64,000 nucleotides of DNA. It comes from Streptomyces roseolilacinus. Its GTDB lineage: Bacteria; Actinomycetota; Actinomycetes; Streptomycetales; Streptomycetaceae. Shown here piece by piece: positions 8,916 through 16,074 of the stretch (positions are counted from its first letter, which is position 1; every line of letters starts with the position of its first letter). Made by a program: the position numbers and the translations under genes. The stretch covers positions 124,001 through 188,000 of the forward strand of contig NZ_BMSV01000004.1 of NCBI RefSeq assembly GCF_014649335.1, given 5' to 3'. Below the pieces are notes generated by a model, which worked only from the letters and a program-made list of their open reading frames with translations, had not been told where the DNA came from and ran no database searches.

Positions 8916-9197
8916 GTGCGACGAGTTCGGCCCCCTGAGCCGAGACCACCGTGTGGCGGAGCTGCGGGCTCCGTCTACGAGCAGGTCCGCCGGTTCGTCG
9001 AGATCAGCGGCGGCAACACCGCACGGCTGTCCCGCGAGCAGAAGGGCCGCTTCGTCGCGATCTGCTGGACGGCCCAGATGTTCCGGCACTTCGAGGACCC
9101 GAAGCCCGGCTACGTGGCGGACTGGCAGGACCTGCCGGTCTGGCAGCAGGAGACCGACGCCGACGTCTTCGAGGCGATCGAGAAGGCACTGGACTGA
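8916..9197 (+). CDS. Small conserved-looking hypothetical protein
   Basis: The product has 93 residues. Its body from about residue 20 (VYEQVRRFVEISGG) to the end (VFEAIEKALD) has ordinary protein composition: Trp-, Phe- and Gln-containing helices and a charge pattern unlike GC-bias shadow ORFs. I believe the body is coding. The start is uncertain. GTG 8916 is the only start codon in frame before the conserved part and fits a leaderless transcript. I do not recognise a domain, and no signal peptide or membrane segment is present. It stands alone between the exporter and a minus-strand cluster. It could also be the remaining 3' part of a longer gene, since no ribosome-binding site is visible. 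Confidence 0.5.
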   Translation: MRRVRPPEPRPPCGGAAGSVYEQVRRFVEISGGNTARLSREQKGRFVAICWTAQMFRHFEDPKPGYVADWQDLPVWQQETDADVFEAIEKALD

Positions 9198-9328
9198 TCT
9201 TCGGCGGTCCCGGCGTCCAGGGCGGAGGAACAGCGATCGCGGCCGGAGCCGGGGCTCGTGGTGGAGGCTCTCGGGCGTACGAACAAGCCCGTCGTACCCG
9301 CCCAGCCGCCCGCCTCCGTGAAGTGAGG

Positions 9329-9363
9329 AGGGCCCCGGCGCGCGGGGTGCGCGCCGGGGCCCT
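9329..9363. terminator. Perfect 15-bp hairpin terminator
   Basis: The arms 9329-9343 and 9349-9363 (AGGGCCCCGGCGCGC and its complement) enclose a 5-nt loop, 6 nt beyond the stop of the minus-strand deaminase/SUKH gene. This is the strongest hairpin in this part of the window and is probably the end of the two-gene minus-strand operon. Confidence 0.8.
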
Positions 9364-9369
9364 TCGGGG

Positions 9370-12108
9370 TTACAGCAGGCCGTCCCACATCTGTTCCAGG
9401 AGGACCGACCACCAGCTCTCCGGGGAGGCCAGTGCCGCCGGGTCCAGCATCGCGAGCTGGGCCTGGAAGTCGACCGTCCAGCGGCCCGCCTGCTCCGGCG
9501 TCAGGCCGAAGCGCAGGCGCCACATGCGGCCCAGCAGGGCGAGGCAGCGGGTGAACTCCGGCAGGCCCGTGTTCACGAACTGCGGGGCCACCGGCCGGCC
9601 GCCCGGGCCGGCCTCGACCGGTACCGCGACGATGTGCGCCGTGCCGTACTGGACGCAGATCGCCCGGCCGAAGTCGGACCCGAGCACCAGGTAGGAGCCC
9701 GCGTCGGCGGCCGGCTGGATCTGGCGCTGCGCGGCCAGTTCGGCCAGCGTCGGGACGACCGGCTGCGCGGGCTGCGCCCAGAAGAACGGCCCGAAGTCCG
9801 CCGGCAGGCCCGCCCACACGAGGGTGCGCGCCACCAGCTCCGGTACGCCCTGCCGGGACACGGCCCGCTGGTCGAACCGGCAGATGCCGTGCGGCCCGAA
9901 CGCGCCCGCCAGTTCCTGCGCGATGCCCTCCGGCGGGATCGGCGGGGCCGGCTGCACCGGCGGCAGCGGGGCGCGCACCGGCGCGGGGCGCGCGGGGCCG
10001 TCCGCCACCTGGTGCAGTTCGCCCTGGTGGGCGATGAGCTGCTGCATGCCCTGCTGGCGGCTCGCGTGGTCGTGCCCGTACGGGGCGATCGACGTGATCC
10101 GCGCCTGCGGCCAGGTCTCCCGGATCATCCGGGCGCAGTAGCCGCCGGGCAGCTCGCACGACGCGAGCTCCGTGTGCAGCTCCAGCACCTGCTGCGGCGG
10201 CACGTTCATGGCGTGCAGCTCGTGCAGGATCTGCCACTCCGGGTGCGGTGTGCCCGGCGCGGAACGGCGGATGACCTGGGCCTCCGAGCCGTCCGGCGCC
10301 CGGTAGCGCAGCACGACCTGGTAGCCGGGGCCGACCGTGGGCAGGCCGGACTGCTGCGGGTACCCGTACGCGGGCACGCCGGGGGGCGGCATCGCGCCGG
10401 GCGGCGGCGTGGCTCCGGGCGCGCCGGGTGCTCCCGGCGGGCCGGGCGGAGCCGGGGGGCCGCCCGGGCCGGGGTGGGCCAGCATCGTCGCGGCGTGGTG
10501 CACCCCGCCGGGAGGCGTCCCGCCGGGCGCTCCGGGCGGCGGGGGCGGCGCGGGCACGCCGGGGGCACCCGGCACACCGGGCGGGCCGGGCGGAGCCGGG
10601 GGGCCGCCGGGGCCCGGGTGCGCGAGCATCGTCTGCGCCATGTCCACGCTGCCGCCGGGCGGCGTCGAACCGGGCGGCGCGGGAGGCCCGGGGGGTCCGG
10701 GCGGGCCCGGGGGCGGCGGCGTACCGGGGGCACCGGGGCCCGGGTGGGCCAGCATCGTCTGCGCCATGTCCACGCTGCCGCCGGGCGGCGGGGTGGGCGC
10801 GCCGGGCGGCTTGGGCCCGTCCGGGCCGAGCTGCGCGACCAGCTGCGTCGGCAGGTACCCGCCGGCGGGCGCGCCGGGCGCGCCGGGGCCCGACGCCGGT
10901 GCGGGCGGCGGGGTCGGCGTGCCGGCGGGCGGGCGGGCGCCCGGCGTACCCGGCGCTCCGGGCGGCGGCGGGGTCGTCGGACCGCCCCCGCGCGTGCCGC
11001 CCCCGGGCGCGGGCGGCGACACCGCCGCCTTGCTGGTCGCCGCGTCCGCGATGTCGGCGGCGCCCAGGTCGAGGAGGGGCGCGACGGCCGTACGGGGAAG
11101 CCGGCTGCCGCCCTGCATCAGCGCGGTGGGCGCGTCGGCCGGTACGGCGGGGGGCGGCGTGTCGTCGTCGTCCGAGCCGGACAGCGGCGGCGCGAACACG
11201 GTCGCCGGGAGGGGGACGGAGACGTCGGCGACGGCGGCCGAGGCGCTGGTGTCGTTCCAGGCGGACGGCGGCGGGGTGGCCGAGGAGGAGGTGGGCGGGG
11301 TGGCGGGCACCCCGTCGCGGGCGGTCGGCTCGTGGTCCGGGCCTGCGTCCCGCGGGCCGGGGACGGTGCCGCCGGGCGGGGTGGCGCCCGACGCGTCCGC
11401 GCCGGACGGGGACGTACCGCCCGGAGGAGTGCTGCCCGGAGGGGTGCTGCCCGGAGGGTTGTCGCGCAGGTCTGTGCCGGACGGGTCGCCGTCGCGCGGG
11501 CCGGTGCCCGCGTCCTGCGGCCGGTGGGCGGACCGCCCGTCGGCCGACGGGCCGGCGGGCGGCGCGAACGGCGGCGGGGTCGCGCCCGGCGCGGGCGGCG
11601 CGAACGGCGGCGGGGTCGCGCCCGGCGCGGGCGTGCCGCCCGCCGGGGCCGGCCCCGCCCCCGAGGCGGCTCCCGGACCGGCAGCCGGATCGGCGCCGGG
11701 CGCGCCCGACGGCCCCTCGGCCCTCCGGTCCGGGATCCCCATGCGGTCCGCCGCGTCCTGGAGCCACTCCGGCGGGGTCAGCAGGAAGGACGTCTGGTTC
11801 AGGTCGACGCGCTCCGGCTGCCGGGGCGGCGGGGTCCCGGCCGCCGCCCCCGCGCCGTACTCCTCCTCGTACCGGCGGATCACCTCGCCCACCGGCAGCT
11901 CCGGCCACAGCGTGGCCTCGCCGCCGTCGCGGGCGATGACCAGCCGCTGCCTGCCGCCGTCCGAGGAGGGGCCGTCCGGGCGGTCCTCCGCCCAGGCCAC
12001 GAAGCCCAGCTCGAACTCCCGCACCCGCACCTCGCGGTGCTGGTACGGCGGCACGTCGCCGTTGACCCACTCCTCGGCGCGCTCCTGCGCCTGCGCGAAC
12101 GTCACCAT
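9370..12108 (-). CDS. Multidomain Imm35-like / proline-rich / deaminase-fold / SUKH-4 protein
   Basis: The product has about 912 residues. ATG 12108 (GAAGGG upstream) gives the start MVTFAQAQ; a GTG at 12126 would add six residues. By eye the order is as follows. (1) Residues 1-90 resemble Imm35/YrhB immunity domains (ELGFVAWAEDRPDG, then LPVGEVIRRYEE). (2) A roughly 500-residue Pro/Gly/Ala/Thr-rich linker follows, with three TMLAHPGPG modules and short tandem repeats. (3) A deaminase-like domain has HPE (HPEWQILHEL) and a C-x6-C pair (ASCELPGGYC) as candidate zinc and catalytic residues. (4) The last 160 residues resemble SUKH-4 immunity proteins and end WWSVLLEQMWDGLL. There is no signal peptide or membrane helix, so it should be cytoplasmic. 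It lies 7 nt after the WHH-SUKH gene, in one operon. Whether it is toxin, immunity protein or both is not decided by sequence. Confidence 0.75.
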   Translation of the reverse strand: MVTFAQAQERAEEWVNGDVPPYQHREVRVREFELGFVAWAEDRPDGPSSDGGRQRLVIARDGGEATLWPELPVGEVIRRYEEEYGAGAAAGTPPPRQPERVDLNQTSFLLTPPEWLQDAADRMGIPDRRAEGPSGAPGADPAAGPGAASGAGPAPAGGTPAPGATPPPFAPPAPGATPPPFAPPAGPSADGRSAHRPQDAGTGPRDGDPSGTDLRDNPPGSTPPGSTPPGGTSPSGADASGATPPGGTVPGPRDAGPDHEPTARDGVPATPPTSSSATPPPSAWNDTSASAAVADVSVPLPATVFAPPLSGSDDDDTPPPAVPADAPTALMQGGSRLPRTAVAPLLDLGAADIADAATSKAAVSPPAPGGGTRGGGPTTPPPPGAPGTPGARPPAGTPTPPPAPASGPGAPGAPAGGYLPTQLVAQLGPDGPKPPGAPTPPPGGSVDMAQTMLAHPGPGAPGTPPPPGPPGPPGPPAPPGSTPPGGSVDMAQTMLAHPGPGGPPAPPGPPGVPGAPGVPAPPPPPGAPGGTPPGGVHHAATMLAHPGPGGPPAPPGPPGAPGAPGATPPPGAMPPPGVPAYGYPQQSGLPTVGPGYQVVLRYRAPDGSEAQVIRRSAPGTPHPEWQILHELHAMNVPPQQVLELHTELASCELPGGYCARMIRETWPQARITSIAPYGHDHASRQQGMQQLIAHQGELHQVADGPARPAPVRAPLPPVQPAPPIPPEGIAQELAGAFGPHGICRFDQRAVSRQGVPELVARTLVWAGLPADFGPFFWAQPAQPVVPTLAELAAQRQIQPAADAGSYLVLGSDFGRAICVQYGTAHIVAVPVEAGPGGRPVAPQFVNTGLPEFTRCLALLGRMWRLRFGLTPEQAGRWTVDFQAQLAMLDPAALASPESWWSVLLEQMWDGLL
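10460..10790 (-). repeat. Three in-gene repeats coding TMLAHPGPG plus proline-rich spacer
   Basis: Within the multidomain gene, three copies of a unit coding (M/A)xTMLAHPGPG followed by Pro/Gly spacer lie at about 10480, 10625 and 10755. Two copies share a longer preceding block (GGSVDMAQ). The repeat is visible at DNA level. A linear motif presented three times suggests a binding or phosphorylation site rather than a passive linker, but that is inference. Confidence 0.7.
11561..11632 (-). repeat. Exact 36-bp tandem duplication in the proline-rich linker
   Basis: Two adjacent 36-bp copies start at 11561 and 11597, coding a 12-residue Pro/Ala/Phe unit (PGATPPPFAPPA) twice. A 15-bp repeat (PPGST-type unit) lies near 11420-11460. 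These suggest slippage-driven length variation of the linker. Confidence 0.75.
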
Positions 12109-12115
12109 CGGACCG

Positions 12116-13099
12116 TCACCCTTCACCCGTGACCGGGACGGCGCGTGCGAAGCCGCCGTCCACCATCAGGTTCGCCACCGTCTCCAGCTCCGGCGGATTG
12201 CCCGCCAGTCGCCGCAGGAACTCGTCGAAGTCCGCGCCGCACGGCAGCAGGAGCCGCTCCATGCGCTCCTGGATCGCCGACCCGTCGCCGTCCCGCGCGT
12301 CGTCGTACGGGCAGAACCACACCGAGCCCGCCCCGGCGCCCCGCACCCGCACCGCCAGCAGGCCGCCCTGGACGAAGGCGACGCCCAGGTAGTCCTTGGT
12401 CAGGTGGTCGCGCAGGCACTTGTTGACGTACACCAGGTCGTTGGCGCCGGCCTCGTCGCGGACCGTGAAGAACGGCTGGTCGACGAGGAGCCCCAGCTCC
12501 GCGTCGAGGGCGAGGCCGACCGGGGCGCAGCCGCCCGCGGCCTTGAGGAAGGAGCGGTACGCGCCGGGCAGCCGGTAGCCGAGGTCCTCCTCGACGCCCT
12601 GCAGCTGCGTCTCCGTCACGGACACGGCGCTCCTGGGCAGCCCGAAGTGGGCGGGGCGGGTCTCCTGGAGGGGGCGGGTGCCGCGCTTGTCCTGGTCGAC
12701 CGCCGCGGTGGCGAGTCCGCCGTGGTGCCGCAGCAGCGCCTTCACCTCCACGGGCACCAGCTCCATCCGGCGCGTGCGGGGGACGTGGTGCCAGGTCCAG
12801 CCGTGCGGGGTGGCGACCGCCGGGAGCCCGTCCCACAAGGGGTGGCCGTCGGCCTTGAGCGCGGCGTTCGCGGAGACGTAGTCGGTCAGCCGCAGCTCGT
12901 CCACGCCGAAGCCCTCCGGCGGTTCCGCGATCTCCGCGGCGGCGCGGGCGTACGGCGAGAAGTCCGGGAAGCCGTCGGCGTCGACCCGTACCCCCCTCGG
13001 GTGGCGGGCGGCCCGGACGGGGTCCGGGAAGTGCACGAGCTGTCCCGCGTAGGCCGCGTTCGGCGGCGCGGCTTGGTGCCCGAGCCGACCTGTCGTCAT
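12116..13099 (-). CDS. WHH-type HNH/EndoVII nuclease domain fused to a SUKH (SMI1/KNR4) immunity domain
   Basis: The product has 327 residues. ATG 13099 is chosen because it is preceded by AGGGGG; the frame extends to 13189 without a better site. Residues 12-130 match the WHH nuclease family: NAAYAGQ at 14-20, GFPDFSPY at 43-50, TWHH at 102-105, ELVPVEVK, and HHGG at 125-128. The two His of WHH and the later His are the expected metal and catalytic ligands, and all are present. Residues 160-310 form a SUKH-1 domain (LQGVEEDLGYRLPGAYRSFL at 166-185). In polymorphic toxin systems the WHH toxin tip and SUKH immunity protein are usually separate neighbouring genes. Here both are in one cytoplasmic polypeptide without signal peptide or delivery domain. 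It is first in a two-gene operon with the deaminase/SUKH-4 gene. Confidence 0.8.
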   Translation of the reverse strand: MTTGRLGHQAAPPNAAYAGQLVHFPDPVRAARHPRGVRVDADGFPDFSPYARAAAEIAEPPEGFGVDELRLTDYVSANAALKADGHPLWDGLPAVATPHGWTWHHVPRTRRMELVPVEVKALLRHHGGLATAAVDQDKRGTRPLQETRPAHFGLPRSAVSVTETQLQGVEEDLGYRLPGAYRSFLKAAGGCAPVGLALDAELGLLVDQPFFTVRDEAGANDLVYVNKCLRDHLTKDYLGVAFVQGGLLAVRVRGAGAGSVWFCPYDDARDGDGSAIQERMERLLLPCGADFDEFLRRLAGNPPELETVANLMVDGGFARAVPVTGEG

Positions 13100-13330
13100 G
13101 GCGGTTGCCCCCTGGCTGCTGCTGGCTGGTTCCGCACAGCCTATGCGGTGGGTCCAGAGGGCGACCCGGGCCTCCGCGACGGTGACCATGCGTCACGTTC
13201 GGGTGACCGATCAGCGATCACGCGACACGCCTGTGGTCCGTTTCAGCGACCTCGTTTCCCATCTCCTCACCCATTTGGCAGGCTGTCCACGCAACTGGGG
13301 GGATTGCACAGAGGGGAAACAGTACGCACC
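13100..13330. promoter_or_regulatory. Divergent control region of the deaminase/SUKH cluster
   Basis: This 231-nt gap separates the two divergent pairs. It holds a short direct repeat CGATCA-g-CGATCA (about 13209-13221) and TTGGCA near 13274. The purine-rich GAGGGG at 13311 is 14 nt from the plus-strand ATG, which is long for a ribosome-binding site. No convincing -10/-35 pair was found, though both operons must start here. Confidence 0.4.
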
Positions 13331-13870
13331 ATGCACGCAGCGCAATCAGGAACGACGCCCGCCGCCCGTGACGCGGGGCCCGGTGGCGGGGACCCGCGCC
13401 TCTCGTGGAGCGCCACCGCCCCCGACCGCGCGCCCCTACTGCGCCACCGCCGCGACGGCATCCTGCCGACGGTGGGCGCGGCGCTGTCGGTACGCGGCGA
13501 GACCCTCACGTGCACCGCGGCGCGGGGCAACCAGCCGCCGGTGCTGCACCCCCTCGTCCAGGACTTCCTCGACAGGCTCACCAGCGGGCAGCGGGAGCGC
13601 TTCACCGGGCGCTGCCCCGAGGCGATCCTGCTGTCGCGGCACCTGACCGCCGCGGAGGGCGCCCGGTCCAAACGGTCCCGGCGCAAGCCGCTGACGGCCG
13701 GCGAGGCCAAGCGCTCCCTGAGGAACGCCAAGATCACGGCCCGGCGGATCCGCGAGGACGGCGACCCGCTGCACGGCAGCTACGCCGCGCCGTGCCGCTC
13801 GTGCGCCGCCCTCCTCGCGTACTTCGGTGTACGTTCCGTCGATCCGACCTCGTCCCACCAGAACGGCTGA
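13331..13870 (+). CDS. YwqJ-like putative deaminase
   Basis: The product has 179 residues. ATG 13331 is the only reasonable start before the conserved region; the large open frame upstream in this frame is a shadow of the minus-strand genes. The deaminase-fold signature is clear. GRCPEAILLSRHL has Cys95 and the proton-shuttling Glu97. APCRSC has Cys155 and Cys158, so C-P-E plus PCxxC would bind zinc. This matches the YwqJ-related deaminase family known from polymorphic toxins, where it is a C-terminal toxin tip. Here it stands alone with a 45-residue disordered N-terminus and no secretion signal. The likely activity is deamination of a base in nucleic acid or nucleotide; the substrate is unknown. 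The SUKH-3 gene starts 11 nt after its stop, as expected for a matched immunity partner. Confidence 0.85.
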   Translation: MHAAQSGTTPAARDAGPGGGDPRLSWSATAPDRAPLLRHRRDGILPTVGAALSVRGETLTCTAARGNQPPVLHPLVQDFLDRLTSGQRERFTGRCPEAILLSRHLTAAEGARSKRSRRKPLTAGEAKRSLRNAKITARRIREDGDPLHGSYAAPCRSCAALLAYFGVRSVDPTSSHQNG

Positions 13871-13881
13871 CCGCACCTGCC

Positions 13882-14370
13882 ATGCCCGACCTCAACACCA
13901 CCCGTTTCTCCGTCGCCGTGGACGCCGCCCTGCGGGAGGCCGGCTGGCAGCCGGGCCGCTGGGACATCAAGCAGGCCGAACAGTGGGCCGACGCGCTGCG
14001 GGCCCACGTGTCCCCGGCCGGTCACCGGCACAGCGTCTTCCCGGCGGCGGTGGAGGTGTGGGCCGAGTTCGGGGGGCTGCGGATCACGCCCCCCGGACAG
14101 GGGCGCCAGGTCGCGCCGAGCCCCCTGCTGCTGGACCCGCTGGCGGGGCTGCACCTGGCGCGGAGCCTGTGGGACCTGGGGCGGGCGCTGGAGACCGAGC
14201 TGGCGCCGCTGGGGATCGAGGGGGACGACCGCGGTGTGCTGGCCGTCGACGTGGAGGGCCGGGTGTACGGACTGGATCACGCGGGTGACTGGTACCTGGG
14301 CCCGGACATCGACCACGCCCTGACCGCCCTCGTCACCGGCATCCACCCCACCCGCCTCACCAACCCCTGA
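13882..14370 (+). CDS. SUKH-3-type immunity-like protein
   Basis: The product has 162 residues and begins 11 nt after the YwqJ deaminase stop, so the two are co-transcribed. The whole protein fits the SUKH-3 pattern: a helical start (FSVAVDAALREAGWQPGR), then AAVEVWAEFGGLRI, LARSLWDLGRALETELAPLG, and an acidic strand-rich end (VLAVDVEGRVYGLDHAGDWYLG). SUKH-3 proteins bind and neutralise nuclease or deaminase toxins. The neighbour makes the deaminase the obvious partner, but binding is inferred. It is cytoplasmic. A bulged hairpin shared with the convergent sensor kinase gene ends the transcript. Confidence 0.85.
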   Translation: MPDLNTTRFSVAVDAALREAGWQPGRWDIKQAEQWADALRAHVSPAGHRHSVFPAAVEVWAEFGGLRITPPGQGRQVAPSPLLLDPLAGLHLARSLWDLGRALETELAPLGIEGDDRGVLAVDVEGRVYGLDHAGDWYLGPDIDHALTALVTGIHPTRLTNP

Positions 14371-14382
14371 GCGCCCGGCCGC

Positions 14383-14427
14383 GGGCCCGCTGACGGGGGG
14401 CGGCGCGCCGCCGGCCGTCAGCGGCCC
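14383..14427. terminator. Bidirectional terminator between SUKH-3 gene and sensor kinase gene
   Basis: GGGCCcGCTGACGG pairs with CCGTCAGCGGCCC with one bulged base, and an inner GGCG/CGCC stem closes the loop. The right arm contains the stop codon of the minus-strand kinase gene. Confidence 0.7.
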
Positions 14428-15758
14428 GCCGGGAGGACGGCGGAGACCCGGAAGCCGCCCTCGTCCGTGGGGCCCGAGACGAACACGCCGCCCAGCGCCG
14501 TCACCCGCTCCCGCATGCCGAGCAGGCCGTTGCCCCCGCTGGGGAGGCGGGCGTCCGTGGCGGCGGCCGCGTCGCAGGGGCCGTTCTCCACCTGCATGGC
14601 GACCTCCTCGTCCCGGTGCGCGAGGCGTACGACGACCGTGGCGCCCGCCGCGTGCTTGTGGACGTTCGTCAGGGCCTCCTGCACCACCCGGTAGGCGGTC
14701 TGCTCGACGTCCGGGGCGTACGCGCGGGCCTCGCCCTGGACGAGCAGTTCGACGGCCGTCCCCGCCGCGCGGGACTGCTCGACGAGTTCCTCGACGCCGC
14801 CGAGCCCCGGTCCGGGCCCGTCCTCCGGGACGGGGGCGGCGGGGGAGGCGGCGGGCGTCTCCGCCGGCGGCCGGCCCGCGGGCGGGGCGGCCGGCGACCC
14901 GGCGGGCGGCCGGACGGCCGCCGGCGGCACCGGCTCCGCGCGCAGGACGCCCAGCATCTCCCGCAGCTCCGTCAGCGCCTGCCGTCCCATCTCCCCCACG
15001 AGCGCCGCGTTCCTGACCGCCTTCTGCGGGTCCTTCGGCGCCACCGCCTGGAGGGCCGCCGCGTGCACGACCATGAGGCTCACCCGGTGGGCGACCACGT
15101 CGTGCATCTCGCGCGCGATGCGGGTCCGCTCCTCCGTGCGGGCGAGCTGGGCGCGCTGCTCCGCCTGGTCGGCCAGCAGCGACAGCTCCTGCTCCAGGGA
15201 GTCGGCGCGCTCGCGCAGGCTCTCCATGAGCCGCCGCCGCGCGCCTATGTACAGGCCGAGCAGCACGGGCGGCGCGGTCAGCCCGACCGACATGAAGACC
15301 GACACGAGCGGCACGTACCAGGAGCCGGGGTCGAAGTCGGCGGCGGCGACGTCCTGGCGCAGCCGCACGAAGGTGACGAGGAGGACCGCGGCCAGCGACA
15401 TGCCGGCGAGCACCGTGGTGATCCGCCGCGGCACGTCCGAGGCCGCGAGGGTGTACAGGCCGACGACGGCCATCAGGTAGCCCATCTCGGCGGGCGTGAC
15501 GGCGATGGAGACGAGGACGACGGCGATAGGCCAGCGCCGCCGCAGGACCAGCGTCGATCCGGCGGCCAGCCCGAACAGCGCCCCCACCGCCCCCGGCGCG
15601 TGGGACGCCTCGGCGAAGCCGATGCCCTCGCCCGCGCATTCCAGGGCCGACAGGACCCCGAGTCCGATGTCCAGCGCGGCTCCGCGCCGCCTCCCCCACC
15701 ACCCGAATCCCCGGGCGGTCATGCCCGTGGCGTCCTGGTGTGCCCCCGTTGTGGTCAT
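14418..15758 (-). CDS. Orphan sensor histidine kinase, NarL/DesK type
   Basis: The product has 446 residues from ATG 15758; the frame runs further upstream over the tRNA gene, which cannot be coding. The N-terminal 160 residues form about five membrane helices. A coiled-coil stretch (ESLRERADSLEQELSLLADQ) leads to the HisKA_3 box with His219 in REMHDVVAHR, the N-box NVHKHAAG and the G-box GNGLLGMRERV. A Pro/Ala-rich insertion lies between the dimerisation and ATPase domains. No response-regulator gene is adjacent. The partner must be elsewhere; the two orphan LuxR regulators 13-18 kb away are candidates only by proximity. The signal is unknown. Confidence 0.85.
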   Translation of the reverse strand: MTTTGAHQDATGMTARGFGWWGRRRGAALDIGLGVLSALECAGEGIGFAEASHAPGAVGALFGLAAGSTLVLRRRWPIAVVLVSIAVTPAEMGYLMAVVGLYTLAASDVPRRITTVLAGMSLAAVLLVTFVRLRQDVAAADFDPGSWYVPLVSVFMSVGLTAPPVLLGLYIGARRRLMESLRERADSLEQELSLLADQAEQRAQLARTEERTRIAREMHDVVAHRVSLMVVHAAALQAVAPKDPQKAVRNAALVGEMGRQALTELREMLGVLRAEPVPPAAVRPPAGSPAAPPAGRPPAETPAASPAAPVPEDGPGPGLGGVEELVEQSRAAGTAVELLVQGEARAYAPDVEQTAYRVVQEALTNVHKHAAGATVVVRLAHRDEEVAMQVENGPCDAAAATDARLPSGGNGLLGMRERVTALGGVFVSGPTDEGGFRVSAVLPAGR

Positions 15759-15883
15759 GCATCCCAGCCTACGGGCGGCCTTCGGAGGACCGCCGGGCAC
15801 CGTCGCACGGAGGCCGGTCTGTACGGCATAGTGTTGCGTGCCGGTCCGGCGACCCGACCTCGTGTCCGATTCGACCGGTTCAG

Positions 15884-15956
15884 TCCCCCATGGTGTAATC
15901 AGGCAGCACTGCGGGTTTTGGTCCCGTATGTTCAGGTTCGAATCCTGATGGGGGAG
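15884..15956 (+). tRNA. tRNA-Gln (anticodon TTG)
   Basis: The cloverleaf is complete. The acceptor is TCCCCCA with TGGGGGA, the D arm is GTGT/GCAC, and the anticodon stem GCGGG/CCCGT encloses the loop TTTTGGT, giving anticodon TTG. The T arm contains GGTTCGAATCC and the discriminator base is G. CCA is not encoded. It sits upstream of glmU. No integrase or att-like duplication is nearby. Confidence 0.95.
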
Positions 15957-16033
15957 CCCTCCGCGGCACCCGCGCACGGGTCCTGGCCTCCCCGGCCGGG
16001 ACCCGCCCTCGTTTCGCCTCCGCAACCCCCCGG

Positions 16034-16039
16034 TATCCT
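16034..16039 (+). promoter_or_regulatory. Possible -10 element of glmU
   Basis: TATCCT lies 35 nt before the glmU GTG. No good -35 is seen at the proper distance. It is listed only as the best candidate in the gap between the tRNA and glmU. Confidence 0.3.
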
Positions 16040-16074
16040 GCGGGTGTCCACCACCCGAAGCCGAAGGGCCACTC

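Noticed and set aside
9634..13330. Long plus-strand ORFs opposite the multidomain and WHH-SUKH genes
   Set aside because: Their composition is Gly/Arg/Pro low complexity. The minus-strand frames have recognisable domains. Only the end of one such frame (13331-13870) is real.
15884..15956. tRNA-Gln as an integration site
   Set aside because: No integrase, no duplicated tRNA 3' end and no mobile genes within the window.
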